From: DATJKD01 sp963728295
GTDB lineage: Bacteria; Pseudomonadota; Gammaproteobacteria; Steroidobacterales; Steroidobacteraceae
Direction: 5' to 3'
Assembly: GCA_963728295.1 (NCBI GenBank)
Contig: CAVSKB010000012.1
Location: 137,964 to 201,963 of the forward strand
Length of the DNA stretch: 64,000 nt
Part shown: positions 30,001 to 38,454 of the stretch, piece by piece
How positions within the stretch are numbered: position 1 is the first letter of the stretch
Layout of the letters: each line of letters starts with the position of its first letter
Notes under the pieces: model-generated
Database searches by the model: none
The model's input: only the letters and a program-made list of their open reading frames with translations
Told to the model about the DNA's origin: nothing
Made by a program: the position numbers and the translations under genes

Positions 30001-30215
30001 GCATGCTGCCGCTGATCTTCATGCCGGGACTCGGCGCGGAGATCTATCGCGGTCTCGCCGCCGTCGTCGCCGGCGGGATGGTGGTCGGAACCACGTTCAC
30101 GTGGGTGCTCATGCCGAGCCTGCTGCGGCTGGGCGAAGAGCGAGTGGTCGCAGCTGCTACGGCACCGGACCTCGTTCCGGCGTTCACAACGACCTCATCA
30201 ACGGACAAGTCATGA
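27099..30215 (+). CDS. RND efflux transporter permease
   Basis: 1,038 residues from the ATG after GGGAGAGG. It has the RND layout: TM1, a large periplasmic loop, TM2-6 (starting FVQESLAIGILLAVGG), a second large loop, then TM7-12. It exports small molecules by proton antiport with an adaptor and outer membrane channel. The TM4 proton-relay segment reads GIVIDAALIVQGN near residue 404, so the second of the two aspartates usual in AcrB-like pumps is alanine; the TM10 segment reads GLVVNAAILLVD, where AcrB has the lysine. The adaptor gene overlaps its stop (ATGA). No outer membrane factor is nearby. Confidence 0.9.
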   Translation: MKISERCAQNPAAVAAASAIVLLFGVLALLRLPIQLLPDTRRPELFINAEWREAAPSELEEAIIEPIEEAMRGLPGMVEMRSESNRGRGGVGLTFEVGTDMTRVMLDVVSRLNTLPPLPPDAEEPQVFGGDNWQTENAGSLLVKPLPGHSVPDIGAEYQKLMEEVVEPRLARVDGVSRVNLESGRPREVQVTFDPHRLAALGITPQRLAQTVTAARDVSAGFANVGRRQFTVRVTGREPVVDLGDLVVGWSEDRPLYLRDVADVRTEHVKARWFSFRSGVPAYYITLQRTSESNTVELIDGVKVAIAELNAGPLAKENLSIELSWDASVYVRRAIGFVQESLAIGILLAVGGLWYFLRGPRALLVIGLSIPLSLFFAVITLHLLGRTLNVVSLAGLAFSTGIVIDAALIVQGNVLRYVQLGHPPMKATLEGTAEVMPALLASMLTSVAIFLPILFMEGLEGQLFKDLAITMSVSHAASLLVAMTLIPAANRWALARGIPADQHQHWWTAMTSFAMRLTDTPRARWAWIGGLTAASVAIVLLLAPRVDYLPVAQTDLIWNNFRLPPGGNLETARDEFAPVVIERLRPYLEGTKEPAIKYYNFSAFEGFGGTAVVYPKDPRDIQDMVSLLRDDLLAGLPDTPVFSQRGSLLNVDGGNDREIRLDFQGADLTALMDAARVAVDEIPKAIHDTYPQPFPSLELNQPELQLIPDEWRIARSGLTRTEVASSVRAFTGGLWAGEYFDGNERMDIIVKAREWRSPEELAELPIVTPTSGVQTVGELVEPRQTVGPSQLVRINGHRTVSVNFTPPDDMTLDEALARVRDDVEPKVRTAMKPGTQLTYAGSANDLHQALGAMAQNFLLALVILFALMAALFRSVRDSLLVMVVMPASIAGGILALRVVGLFSFQALDLLTMIGFIILLGLVVNAAILLVDQTRARERAGMSRREAVREALDTRARPIVLSTLTAVLGMLPLIFMPGLGAEIYRGLAAVVAGGMVVGTTFTWVLMPSLLRLGEERVVAAATAPDLVPAFTTTSSTDKS

Positions 30216-31301
30216 ACCACATCCCGACACGAACCAGCCGCTACGCAGTGGCGAGCTTGGGTGTGCTGATCGCTGCCGCGGCCGCGGCACAGCCGCAGGA
30301 ACGCCCCGCGTCCGTGCAGGTCTCGCGCGCACAGGTGCGTCAGCTTGCGCCGTCGGTGCATGCGACGGGCCTGGTGCAGTCGCGCGCGGCGGCCGACCTG
30401 GCCGCCGGCGGTCGGAGGCCGGCTGCAGTGGGTCGCGGAGCCCGGAACGTCGGTTTCAGCCGGTGACCTCGTCGCGCGAATGGACGTCCGCGAGTTGTCG
30501 CTCGCCCGCGCCGAGCAGGCGGCGCGGGTCAAGCGTGCCGGCGTCAACCTGACGAGCCTCGACCGCGAGCTCGAGCGGCTGCGCGCCTCGGGGACGGCCG
30601 TGTCGCGTTTCAACGTCGATCAGGCTCAGGCGAACCGCGATCTCGCGGCAGCCGATCTCGAAGTGGCGCGAGCCCTGCTTGCGCAGACCGACGACCAGCT
30701 TGCGCGTTCGCGGATCACGGCGCCGTTTGACGGTGTCGTAGCGGACCGCATGCGGCGCGCCGGCGAGGAACTGGGGCGCGGCGACGTCATCGCGCGGCTC
30801 GTGAATCCCGATGAGCTCGAGATCCGGCTGTTCGTGCCGCTACGGCACGTTCGGGCGATACAGCCGGGCCACGTCGTCAACGTCACCGCCGACCAGCGCC
30901 GGTTTACGGCCGCGGTGAGCACGATCGTGCCTGCCGGTGATCCGCGTTCGCAGTCGTTCGAGGTGCTGGTCAAGGCGCCGCCGGTCGAGGGTCTGCTCGC
31001 ACCCGGAAATACGGTGGAGGTCGAGCTGCCGCTCGGGACCCCGCAGCGCAAGCTGGCGGTGCATCGCGATGCGCTGATCATCCGCGCCGAGGGGCTCTAT
31101 GTGTATCGGATCAACGCCGAAGACCGCGCGGAGCGCGTGTCCGTCAAGGCGGGCATCGCGGACGGCGACTGGATCGCCGTCGATGGCAAGCTCAAGGCCG
31201 GTGACCAGGTCATCGTGCGTGGCGCCGAGCTGCTGCGCGGCAACGAGCCAGTGCAGGTCGTCGGCATCTTCGATCCGGAACCGCAAGTCGCGCTTAAATA
31301 G
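30212..31301 (+). CDS. RND periplasmic adaptor (membrane fusion protein), one frameshift
   Basis: About 362 residues. It begins at an ATG overlapping the permease stop, with signal peptide AVASLGVLIAAAAAAQ. The first frame runs to SVHATGLVQSRAAADLAAG, and a shift near 30,410 moves to GRLQWVAEPGTSVSAGDLVARM, which together form the split lipoyl domain typical of the family. A coiled-coil hairpin (residues about 100-160), second lipoyl half (ITAPFDGVVADRM) and beta barrel follow. It bridges the permease to an outer membrane channel. Everything past the shift reads well, so a sequencing indel is likely. Confidence 0.85.
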
Positions 31302-31363
31302 CCGGCCCGGCGCCCGGCCCAGCGCGCCTGGAGGCGCGAGGGGCGCCGATAATTTCGCCAGGC

Positions 31364-31398
31364 GCCGGTGCGAAGGATCCCCAGATCCTCGCACCGGC
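31364..31398. terminator. Strong hairpin between convergent genes
   Basis: GCCGGTGCGAAGGATC and GATCCTCGCACCGGC form a stem of about 15 bp with one unpaired A and a CCCA loop, lying between the adaptor stop and the end of the GlsB-like gene. There is no T-run on either side, so if it ends transcription it is not a classic intrinsic terminator; it may instead block 3' decay for both mRNAs. Confidence 0.45.
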
Positions 31399-31407
31399 CC
31401 CGATCGA

Positions 31408-31662
31408 TCAGGCCTTCTTGAAGAGGCCGAGTGCCCGCAGCAGGAAGATCAGCAGGGCCGCGCCTGCGACGCCGACGACCAACCGGACGACGAGGCCCCC
31501 GCCGGCCAGTCCCAGCATGCCGGCCAGCCAGAATCCCAGAGCCGATCCGACGATGCCGACCAGGACGTTGGCGATCAGGCCCATCTGCATATCCGCTTTC
31601 ATGAGGATGCTAGCGAGCCAGCCCACGATACCGCCGACTATCAATGCCCATAACCATTCCAT
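31408..31662 (-). CDS. GlsB/YeaQ/YmgE family small membrane protein
   Basis: 84 residues from the ATG at 31662, which is preceded by GGGGAG; the longer upstream frame is not needed. It has three hydrophobic segments (WLWALIVGGIVGWLASIL, IANVLVGIVGSALGFWLAG, VVGVAGAALLIFLLRALG) and the family pattern G-I-G-W-A. These transglycosylase-associated proteins are stress-induced inner membrane proteins of unknown action. Confidence 0.88.
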   Translation of the reverse strand: MEWLWALIVGGIVGWLASILMKADMQMGLIANVLVGIVGSALGFWLAGMLGLAGGGLVVRLVVGVAGAALLIFLLRALGLFKKA

Positions 31663-32128
31663 GCTGATTCTCCCCTTGTTGTTTGCGGTTGCACCGGCCC
31701 CCCGACGGATGCGCAGGTGTGGCGGCACGGTAGCAGATCAGGGGAGGCGGCGGCACCGGACGAACGCTTACGTCAGAACCGCCAGGTCGCGGTGGCGCGC
31801 ACGGTTCGAGAGGCTCCGATGGGTGGAAAGGGGAGATCTTCGACAGGCGAAGCGCGCGGTCGGCGAGCTGCCGGCTGATTGAATGGACCGCTTCCGGACC
31901 CCGGCCGGCGTCGACGTGTGGATGAGCAGAAACACCGCCAAGCATGTATGATCGAGGCCGACCGCCAGGCTGGGATGCCCGGCCCGCGGTGGCCCACGCG
32001 GGGCCCGCACCAGGCCGGGCGCTCGCGACCGTTCGGCGTGCCCACAGGGCCGTCCGAGCCGCCAAAAATCGGTCCTGGACCCCGAATTAGAGACGCGGAC
32101 CACACGCGTACCGCGCAGGAGAGAGTGC
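31663..32128. other. Gene-free interval with a palindromic repeat relative
   Basis: No convincing reading frame is present between the GlsB-like gene and the DEAD-box gene, which diverge here, so both promoters must lie inside. At 32,062-32,090 the stretch AAAAATCGGTCCTGGACC followed by CCGAATT is a diverged copy of the palindromic unit seen at 15.9 kb. Just before the helicase start lies AGGAGAG, its ribosome binding site. Confidence 0.5.
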
Positions 32129-33050
32129 TTGCAGACGACATTCGAGAGCCTCGGCCTCGGGGCGGAGCTCGTGCATAGCCTTGCCGAACAGGGATACACC
32201 GAACCGACGGCACTGCAGGGGGAGACGATTCGAGAACGTCCTGGCCGGACGAAATCTGCTGGCGCTGGCAGGTGACGGCACGGGGCGGACGCTGGCCTAC
32301 GGGTTGCCCGTGTTGCAGCGCCTGCGCGACACCGCAACCCCGGACGGGGGACCCGCACCGCGCGCGCTGTTCCTGATGCCAACACGGGAGCTCGCCGCGC
32401 GCGCCGAGGACATACTGCGTGGCTACGCACAGCGGCTCGAGCTGACCGGTGTGCTCATCCAGGGCGGCGTCGACTATGCGGCCCAGGTCGAGATCCTCCA
32501 GCATGGCGTCGACGCCGTCGTCGCGACCACCGGACGTCTGCTCGATCATGTCGCAAAGGGCACCATCGACCTGAGCCGCGTCCAGATCTTCGCGATCGAC
32601 GCCGCGGACCGCCTGACCGACATCCGCTTCCAGCGCGACATACACCGTCTCCTCGAGGCACTCCCCGCCGAGCGGCAGACGCTGCTCTTCGCTACAACGG
32701 TGTCGGACGAGATCCGCGCGTTTGCCGCGGACCTCTTGCAGGATCCCGTGATCGTCGAGCTCGCGACCGTCGGCGCCGCGCCGCCGCCCCGCGCCGCGCG
32801 CAGCGACATGCCGCCGCGATCGCGCAATGGCGGACCGCCGCCGAACCAGGGCCAGGGTCGCAACAGCAATGCGCAGCCCGGCAATACGCGGCCCGACGAC
32901 GGCGAGCGCCGTGCTCCCGATCGCGATCGGCAACCGGCGTCCCACGAGAGCAGCCTGTTCCCGTCGAGTGGCCCGGTGTTCGGCTACGGCGGTGACGGCG
33001 GCCGCAATCGCCGCCCGCGATCCGGTCCGCGCCGACGCGACCAGGGCTGA
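32129..33050 (+). CDS. Degenerate half-length DEAD-box protein with RG/N-rich tail (one frameshift)
   Basis: About 306 residues from a TTG after AGGAGAG. The N-terminus reads FESLGLGAELVHSLAEQGY (Q-motif region EPTALQ); after a shift near 32,230 it continues NVLAGRNLLALAGDGTGRTL. All RecA1 motifs can be placed but are altered: P-loop AGDGTGRT, PTRELAAR intact, QGGVDYAAQ, motif II DAAD instead of DEAD, motif III FATT instead of SAT. After LLQDPVIVELA the second RecA domain is absent and a tail rich in R, G, N and P follows directly, like the tail of RhlE. It is probably not an active helicase but could bind RNA. Confidence 0.7.
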
Positions 33051-33087
33051 TCCACAGGTGCGACCGCCGCCGCCGGGCGGCTGAGAC

Positions 33088-34212
33088 TCACGCAAGGGCG
33101 GCGATCAGCGCCACCGCGATTGCGAATACCTGCAGGCCAAGTCCGGCCGCGATGCCGAGCCTGCGCTGCATCACCGCGCCGACGAGCCACAGCCCGACGG
33201 TTACCGCAAGCGCCCACGCAACGATCACCCGCATCGGGAGTCGATCCGCAAACCAGAGAAGCGGCACAGTCGCCCCGATCGCCAGCACGAGCTCGATGAC
33301 GGCGAATGAGCGCACGCGCGGATCCGTCGGCGGGTCGTAGGGCCGCACGTCACCGAGCGCGAATCGCGTGGTTGGCCAGATCGCCGGATCAGCGCCGGCC
33401 GGACGCCAGCCCGGCGGCTTGAACCAGACCCCGACTCTGTCGCGCCAGCGCGGCGCGCGCCAGGACTTCCGCGCCAGGTCGACGTAGATCTCGACGTTCG
33501 CCCAGATCGGGTCCCAGGAGTCGAGCGGTGCGCGCGTCCCGTACACGCAGCGTTCGGTCTCGGGTTCGAAACTGCCGAACAGCCGATCCCAGATGATGAG
33601 TATTCCGCCGTAGTTCCGGTCGACGTACCGGTCGTTGATCGCGTGATGCACGCGATGATTCGATGGGGTCGCGAGGATGCGATCGAGCCAGCCGAGCCGA
33701 CCCACGTGCTCGGTGTGGATCCAGTACTGGTAGAGCAGGTCGATCAAGGCGGCGACCGCGAAGACCTGCGGCGGGATGCCGATCACTGCCATCGGCAGGT
33801 AGAACAGCCAGCCCAGCAGCGCGCCGCTGCTGGTCTGACGCAGTGCCGTCGAGAGATTGAACTCCTGGCTCTGGTGATGGACGACGTGCGACGCCCAGAA
33901 GATCGCGCTCTCGTGTCCCAGGCGATGATGCCAGTAGTAGCAGAAGTCGTAGGTGATGAGTCCCACCACCCATACCCACCACGCATCGGGCGGCAGCGTC
34001 CAGATCGCGGCATGCGACCACGCGAGGGCATACAGACCCACGCGCAGCAGCTGCGTGAACAGGTTCGAGAGCTGGCTCAGAACGCCGAGACTCAAGCTGT
34101 TCACAGCGTCGTTCAGACGATACGTGTTGCGGCCGCGCAGGCGGCCCCACGCGTATTCGAACGCGATCAGCGCGAAGAAGATCGGTGTCGCGATCGCGAT
34201 GGCCGGGCCCAT
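33088..34212 (-). CDS. Fatty acid hydroxylase / sterol desaturase family membrane protein
   Basis: 374 residues, multi-spanning. The di-iron histidine clusters are present in order: HHRLGHE near residue 95, HVVHHQS near 109 and NHRVHH near 180, with HTEHV between. The pattern resembles alkylglycerol monooxygenase-like and sterol desaturase proteins, which insert oxygen into lipids at the membrane. The ATG at 34212 begins 5 bases after the glpK stop, so it ends a minus-strand operon that handles glycerol-3-phosphate; a lipid ether or acylglycerol substrate would fit but is inference. Extra C-terminal helices of unknown role follow. Confidence 0.85.
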   Translation of the reverse strand: MGPAIAIATPIFFALIAFEYAWGRLRGRNTYRLNDAVNSLSLGVLSQLSNLFTQLLRVGLYALAWSHAAIWTLPPDAWWVWVVGLITYDFCYYWHHRLGHESAIFWASHVVHHQSQEFNLSTALRQTSSGALLGWLFYLPMAVIGIPPQVFAVAALIDLLYQYWIHTEHVGRLGWLDRILATPSNHRVHHAINDRYVDRNYGGILIIWDRLFGSFEPETERCVYGTRAPLDSWDPIWANVEIYVDLARKSWRAPRWRDRVGVWFKPPGWRPAGADPAIWPTTRFALGDVRPYDPPTDPRVRSFAVIELVLAIGATVPLLWFADRLPMRVIVAWALAVTVGLWLVGAVMQRRLGIAAGLGLQVFAIAVALIAALA

Positions 34213-34216
34213 GACG

Positions 34217-35713
34217 TCATGCCTGCTCGCGATGCCAGTCACGGGCGCGCTCGACGGCTCTCGACCAGCGTGCCATGTGCGCGGATGCGGCATCGCGCGA
34301 GATCGCCGGCTCGAACCGCCGGTCGATGCGCCAGTTCGCGGCGAGGTCGGCCGTCGATCGCCACAAGCCGACGGACAGGCCGGCGAGATTCGCCGCGCCC
34401 TGCGCCGTGGTCTCGATGTTCGACGGACGTACCACCGGCAGTCCGAGCAGGTCCGCCTGGAACTGGAGCAGGAGGTCGTTGCGCGCTGCGCCGCCGTCGA
34501 CGCGCAGCTCGCGTACGGGTGATCGGGCGTCCGCCTGCATCGCGGCAAGGAGCTCCGCGCTCTGGAACGCGATCGATTCGAGCGCGGCGCGCGCGACGTG
34601 GGCCCGCGTGGTGCCGCGCGATAATCCGAGGATCGCGCCGCGGGCGTACGGATCCCAGTGCGGACTGCCGAGGCCGGTGAAGGCGGGCACGAGGCACACA
34701 CCACCGGCGTCGGGCACGCCTGCGGCCAGGGATTCCACGTCGGACGAAGACTCGATGATCCCGAGCCCGTCGCGGAGCCACTGCACGACCGCTCCGCCAG
34801 TAAACACGGACCCCTCGAGCGCATAGCAGCGCTCTCCGATGTCCCACGCGACCGTCGTGAGCAGCCGGTGCGACGAGAACTGCGGCTCGGAGCCGGTATT
34901 CATCAGCAGGAAGCAGCCCGTGCCGTAGGTGTTCTTCGCCATTCCGGGCTCGAAACACGCCTGGCCGAAGAGCGCCGCCTGCTGGTCGCCGGCGATACCC
35001 CCGATCGGAATCTCGCGTCCCGCGATTCGCGCCGGCAGCGCTCCCGGCGCGAGGCAGGACGCCACCACGCGCGGCAGCACCGCCGCCGGGACGCGGAACA
35101 GCTCGAGCAGCCACGGGTCCCAGTCACCGGTCTTGATGTTCAGCAGCAGGGTGCGGCTCGCGTTGGTGATGTCGCTTACGTGCGCCGCGCCGCCCGTGAG
35201 ATTCCAGACCAGCCAGCTGTCGATCGTGCCGAAGGCGAGCTCGCCGCGCTCCGCTCGCGCGCGCAGCGTCGCGTCGCTGTCCAGCAGCCAGGCAAGCTTT
35301 GTCGCCGAGAAGTAAGGATCGAGCACGAGGCCCGTGCGACGCGTGACTTCCGACTCGTGCCCCGCGGTCTTGAGCGCCGCGCAGGCGTCGGCGGTGCGGC
35401 GATCCTGCCAGACGAGGGCGGGGGCGACCGGCCGGCCGGTGGCTCGATCCCACAGCACGGTGGTTTCGCGCTGATTGGTGATCCCGATCGACGCGACGTT
35501 CGCGGGTGTGAGGCGCGCACGCGCGAGCACCTCTGTGATCGTCGCGGCCTGTGTCGCCCAGATCTCCTGCGCATCGTGTTCGACCCATCCGGAGCGCGGA
35601 AAGTGCTGGGTGAACTCACGCTGCGCGACGGCGACGACGCCTCCCTGCGCGTCGAACAGGATCGAGCGCGAGCTGGTCGTGCCCTGGTCGAGGGCGAGTA
35701 TGTGCGTCGTCAT
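34217..35713 (-). CDS. glpK: Glycerol kinase
   Basis: 498 residues, full length and uninterrupted. FGGY-family features are clear: LALDQGTTSSRSILFDAQG at the N-terminus, NTYGTGCFLLMNTG in the centre, GGAVVQWLRDGLG, and RVDGGAARNDLLLQFQADLLG near the C-terminus. It phosphorylates glycerol to sn-glycerol-3-phosphate using ATP in the cytosol. It lies 24 bases after glpD in the same direction. No glpF facilitator is present in the window. Confidence 0.96.
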   Translation of the reverse strand: MTTHILALDQGTTSSRSILFDAQGGVVAVAQREFTQHFPRSGWVEHDAQEIWATQAATITEVLARARLTPANVASIGITNQRETTVLWDRATGRPVAPALVWQDRRTADACAALKTAGHESEVTRRTGLVLDPYFSATKLAWLLDSDATLRARAERGELAFGTIDSWLVWNLTGGAAHVSDITNASRTLLLNIKTGDWDPWLLELFRVPAAVLPRVVASCLAPGALPARIAGREIPIGGIAGDQQAALFGQACFEPGMAKNTYGTGCFLLMNTGSEPQFSSHRLLTTVAWDIGERCYALEGSVFTGGAVVQWLRDGLGIIESSSDVESLAAGVPDAGGVCLVPAFTGLGSPHWDPYARGAILGLSRGTTRAHVARAALESIAFQSAELLAAMQADARSPVRELRVDGGAARNDLLLQFQADLLGLPVVRPSNIETTAQGAANLAGLSVGLWRSTADLAANWRIDRRFEPAISRDAASAHMARWSRAVERARDWHREQA

Positions 35714-35737
35714 GGGCGCCGCTCCCGGTCCATCCTT

Positions 35738-37249
35738 CTACGCCCGCGCGGCAGCGGCCGCATCCGCGGGATGCCCGGCGAGCCAGCCCGCCAGTTGATC
35801 GGTCGCCTCCGCCGGCAGATGCAGGCCGAGCTTGCTGCGCCGGAACAGGATGTCCTCTGGCGTGACAGCCCATTCCTCGCGACGCAGGTACTCGATCTCT
35901 CTCACATGCAGACCCGGCAGTACCTCCGCGCCGAGGTCGCGCATCGAGTCGGCAGTGCCGAGCAACCGCTCGACGCGCGTGCCGTAGGCGCGCGAATAGC
36001 GCCGCAGCAGCCCGTTATCCAGCCACGGACGCCGGCGCGCAAGCTCCGCGCGGAACGCCGCGAAGTCGCCCCCCGGCATGTCGCCACCCGGCAGAGTGGC
36101 CGAGCGTGTCCACGCCGGCGCGCGATGTCCGAGCAGCGGAGCCATGCGATCCACCGCTTCCTCTGCCAGCCTGCGATAGGTCGTGATCTTGCCACCGTAC
36201 ACCGAGAGGAGCGGCGGCGAATCGCATTCGAGCTCGAGTGAGTAGTCGCGCGTCACGCTCGCTGCATCGGTCGACTCGTCGTCGAGCAGGGGGCGCACTC
36301 CCGAGTAGGTCCATAGCACGTCGTGGTCGCGCAGATCGCGGGCGAAGTAACGGTTGACCATCGACACGAGATAGGCGCGCTCGTCGTCGTCGATCGCGGG
36401 CTCGCCCGGATCGCCGTGGTAGTCGACATCGGTCGTCCCGATCAGCGTGAACTCGCTCTCGTAGGGAATGGCAAAGACGATCCGCCGGTCCGGGTTCTGG
36501 AAGATGTAGGCATAGGGATGGTCGTACAACCGCCGCACGACGATGTGGCTGCCCTTCACCAGCCGCAGGCCGTGTGCCGTCAGCGTATCGGCGATCTCGT
36601 CGATGAAGCGCGTAACCCAGGGGCCGGTCGCGTTGACCACGGCGCGCGTGAGCACGGATTCGCTCGAGCCGTCGGCGCCAAGAAGCGTGGCCCGCCAGCG
36701 CGTGCCCTCGCGCTTTAGCGCGGTGCAGCGGGTCCGGGTGAGCACGCGGGCGCCACGCTCGCGGGCGGCGACCGCGTTGAGCACGACCAGCCGCGAATCG
36801 TCCACCCAGGCGTCGGCATAGACGAAGCCGCGGCGGAACCGGCCTTCGAGCGCCGCGCCTGCGGGATGATGGCGCAGGTCGATGCCCCTCGACGCGGGCA
36901 GCCGACGGCGTCGCGCGAGGTGGTCGTAGAGAAAGAGTCCGGCGCGAATCAACCACGCGGGCCGCAGGTGCGAATCGTGCGGCAGCACGAAGAGGAGCGG
37001 CCGGATGATATGCGGCGCGGCCGCGAGCAGCACTTCGCGTTCCTGCAGCGCCTTGCGCACCAGGTCGAAGTCGAAGTGCTCGAGATAGCGGAGACCGCCG
37101 TGCACCAGCTTCGTGCTTGCGGACGAGGTGTGCGAGGCCAGGTCGTGCTGCTCGCACAGCACGACCGAGAGCCCGCGACCCGCAGCATCAAGCGCGATCC
37201 CCGCGCCGTTGATACCGCCACCGACGACGAGTAGGTCGCAGTCGCTCAC
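35738..37249 (-). CDS. glpD: FAD-dependent glycerol-3-phosphate dehydrogenase
   Basis: 503 residues from a GTG that overlaps the preceding gene's TGA stop (GTGA); a longer upstream frame is low-complexity antisense and was rejected. FAD loop DLLVVGGGINGAGIALDAA is at the N-terminus, SSASTKLVHGGLRYLE follows, as do the substrate region RGFVYADAWVDDSRL and the C-terminal GKITTYRRLAEEAVD. It oxidises glycerol-3-phosphate to dihydroxyacetone phosphate and passes electrons to quinone at the inner membrane. It works directly downstream of the kinase encoded next to it. Confidence 0.95.
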   Translation of the reverse strand: MSDCDLLVVGGGINGAGIALDAAGRGLSVVLCEQHDLASHTSSASTKLVHGGLRYLEHFDFDLVRKALQEREVLLAAAPHIIRPLLFVLPHDSHLRPAWLIRAGLFLYDHLARRRRLPASRGIDLRHHPAGAALEGRFRRGFVYADAWVDDSRLVVLNAVAARERGARVLTRTRCTALKREGTRWRATLLGADGSSESVLTRAVVNATGPWVTRFIDEIADTLTAHGLRLVKGSHIVVRRLYDHPYAYIFQNPDRRIVFAIPYESEFTLIGTTDVDYHGDPGEPAIDDDERAYLVSMVNRYFARDLRDHDVLWTYSGVRPLLDDESTDAASVTRDYSLELECDSPPLLSVYGGKITTYRRLAEEAVDRMAPLLGHRAPAWTRSATLPGGDMPGGDFAAFRAELARRRPWLDNGLLRRYSRAYGTRVERLLGTADSMRDLGAEVLPGLHVREIEYLRREEWAVTPEDILFRRSKLGLHLPAEATDQLAGWLAGHPADAAAAARA

Positions 37250-38454
37250 CGGTACAGCAGGAACGGATCGCGCTCGGCCAGCCAGTTGCGTTCGTCGAGC
37301 TCCGCCAGCGCGTCGAGGTCGGCGACCGACGCGGCGGGATCGTCGACCCATTCGCGCAGCTGCGGGCTGCCGTTGATCAGGTCGATGGCCAGCCGGTCGT
37401 GCTCGTATTCGTAGTGAAAATCGCGCCACAGGGCATAGTCCGGCCGCAGCCGGCGCAGCGCCTTGAACGCGACCGCCTGCAGCCGCCAAGGCCGGAACGC
37501 CGTGTGGTCATACACCGGATCCTCGGCGTGGATCTGCACGCCCGCGCACAGCCGGCCCGAATGCTTGTGAAACGTCGGGTCGAACCACCAGGTCCGAAGC
37601 CGGCACCCAGCGGTCCAACCGGGAGCCAGCCTCCGCATCTCGGCGAGGAGCTTGCCCGCTTCGAGGTCGGGAGCGCCAAAGCCCTCCAGCGGCCGGGTCG
37701 TGCCGCGGCCTTCCGAAAGCGTGGTGCCTTCTAGCATTACCGTGCCCGGGTAGCAGCGCGCCATCGCGAGTCCGGGCGCATTCGGGCTGGGGTTGATCCA
37801 GACGCGCTCGCCCTGCGGCCAGCCGAACCCCGGGGCGAAATCGGGACGCCAGCCCTGCATCTCGATCACGCGGTACTCGACGTCGAGATTCAGCCGTTCG
37901 ATGAACCACCCACCGAGCTCGCCCAGTGTCAGGCCATGACGCATCGGCAGCGGGCCCGCGCCGACGAAGCTTTCCCATCCGTCACGCAGGCACAAGCCCT
38001 CGACCGGCCGCCCTATGGGATTGGGCCGGTCGAGCACCCAGACCGCGCGCGAATGACGCGCCGCTTCCTCGAGCACGTAGCGCAGCGTCGTGATGAAGGT
38101 GTAGATGCGGCAGCCCAGGTCCTGAAGGTCGACCAGGAGCACATCGAACTCGTCCATCATGGCCGGCGTGGGTCGCCGCACCTCGCCATACAGACTGTGC
38201 ACGGGAATGCCATGCGCGGGATCGACGTACTCCGGCGACTCGACCATGTTGTCCTGCTTGTCGCCGCGCAGGCCGTGCTGGGGGCCGAAAGCCGCCGTGA
38301 GCCGCAGGTCGCCGACTGCGGCAATCGCGTCGAGCGCGTGGGTGAGGTCGGCGGTGACCGATGCGGGGTGGGCAAGCAGCGCGATCCGACGGCCCGCAAG
38401 CGGCCTGCGGAGCCCAGGCTCGGCCAGCAGCCGGTCGAGGCCAAAACGGATCAT
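37246..38454 (-). CDS. DUF1343 protein, NamZ-like exo-N-acetylmuramidase
   Basis: 402 residues matching the DUF1343/NamZ family: FGPQHGLRGDKQDNM near residue 57, VDLQDLGCRIYTFITTL near 110, VLDRPNPIGR near 140 and NPSPNAPGLAMARCYPGT near 225. NamZ of Bacillus releases MurNAc from peptidoglycan fragments. No signal peptide is visible, so this copy may act on recycled muropeptides in the cytosol. It overlaps its neighbours on both sides by ATGA and GTGA, indicating tight operon organisation with glpD and the DOMON-like gene. Confidence 0.85.
   Translation of the reverse strand: MIRFGLDRLLAEPGLRRPLAGRRIALLAHPASVTADLTHALDAIAAVGDLRLTAAFGPQHGLRGDKQDNMVESPEYVDPAHGIPVHSLYGEVRRPTPAMMDEFDVLLVDLQDLGCRIYTFITTLRYVLEEAARHSRAVWVLDRPNPIGRPVEGLCLRDGWESFVGAGPLPMRHGLTLGELGGWFIERLNLDVEYRVIEMQGWRPDFAPGFGWPQGERVWINPSPNAPGLAMARCYPGTVMLEGTTLSEGRGTTRPLEGFGAPDLEAGKLLAEMRRLAPGWTAGCRLRTWWFDPTFHKHSGRLCAGVQIHAEDPVYDHTAFRPWRLQAVAFKALRRLRPDYALWRDFHYEYEHDRLAIDLINGSPQLREWVDDPAASVADLDALAELDERNWLAERDPFLLYR

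Noticed and set aside
31364..31398. Classic rho-independent terminator
   Set aside because: The stem is strong but no T-run follows on either strand, so it is listed only as a terminator-like hairpin.
37250..37489. N-terminal extension of glpD
   Set aside because: Low-complexity antisense of the muramidase gene; the FAD loop begins immediately after the GTG at 37249.
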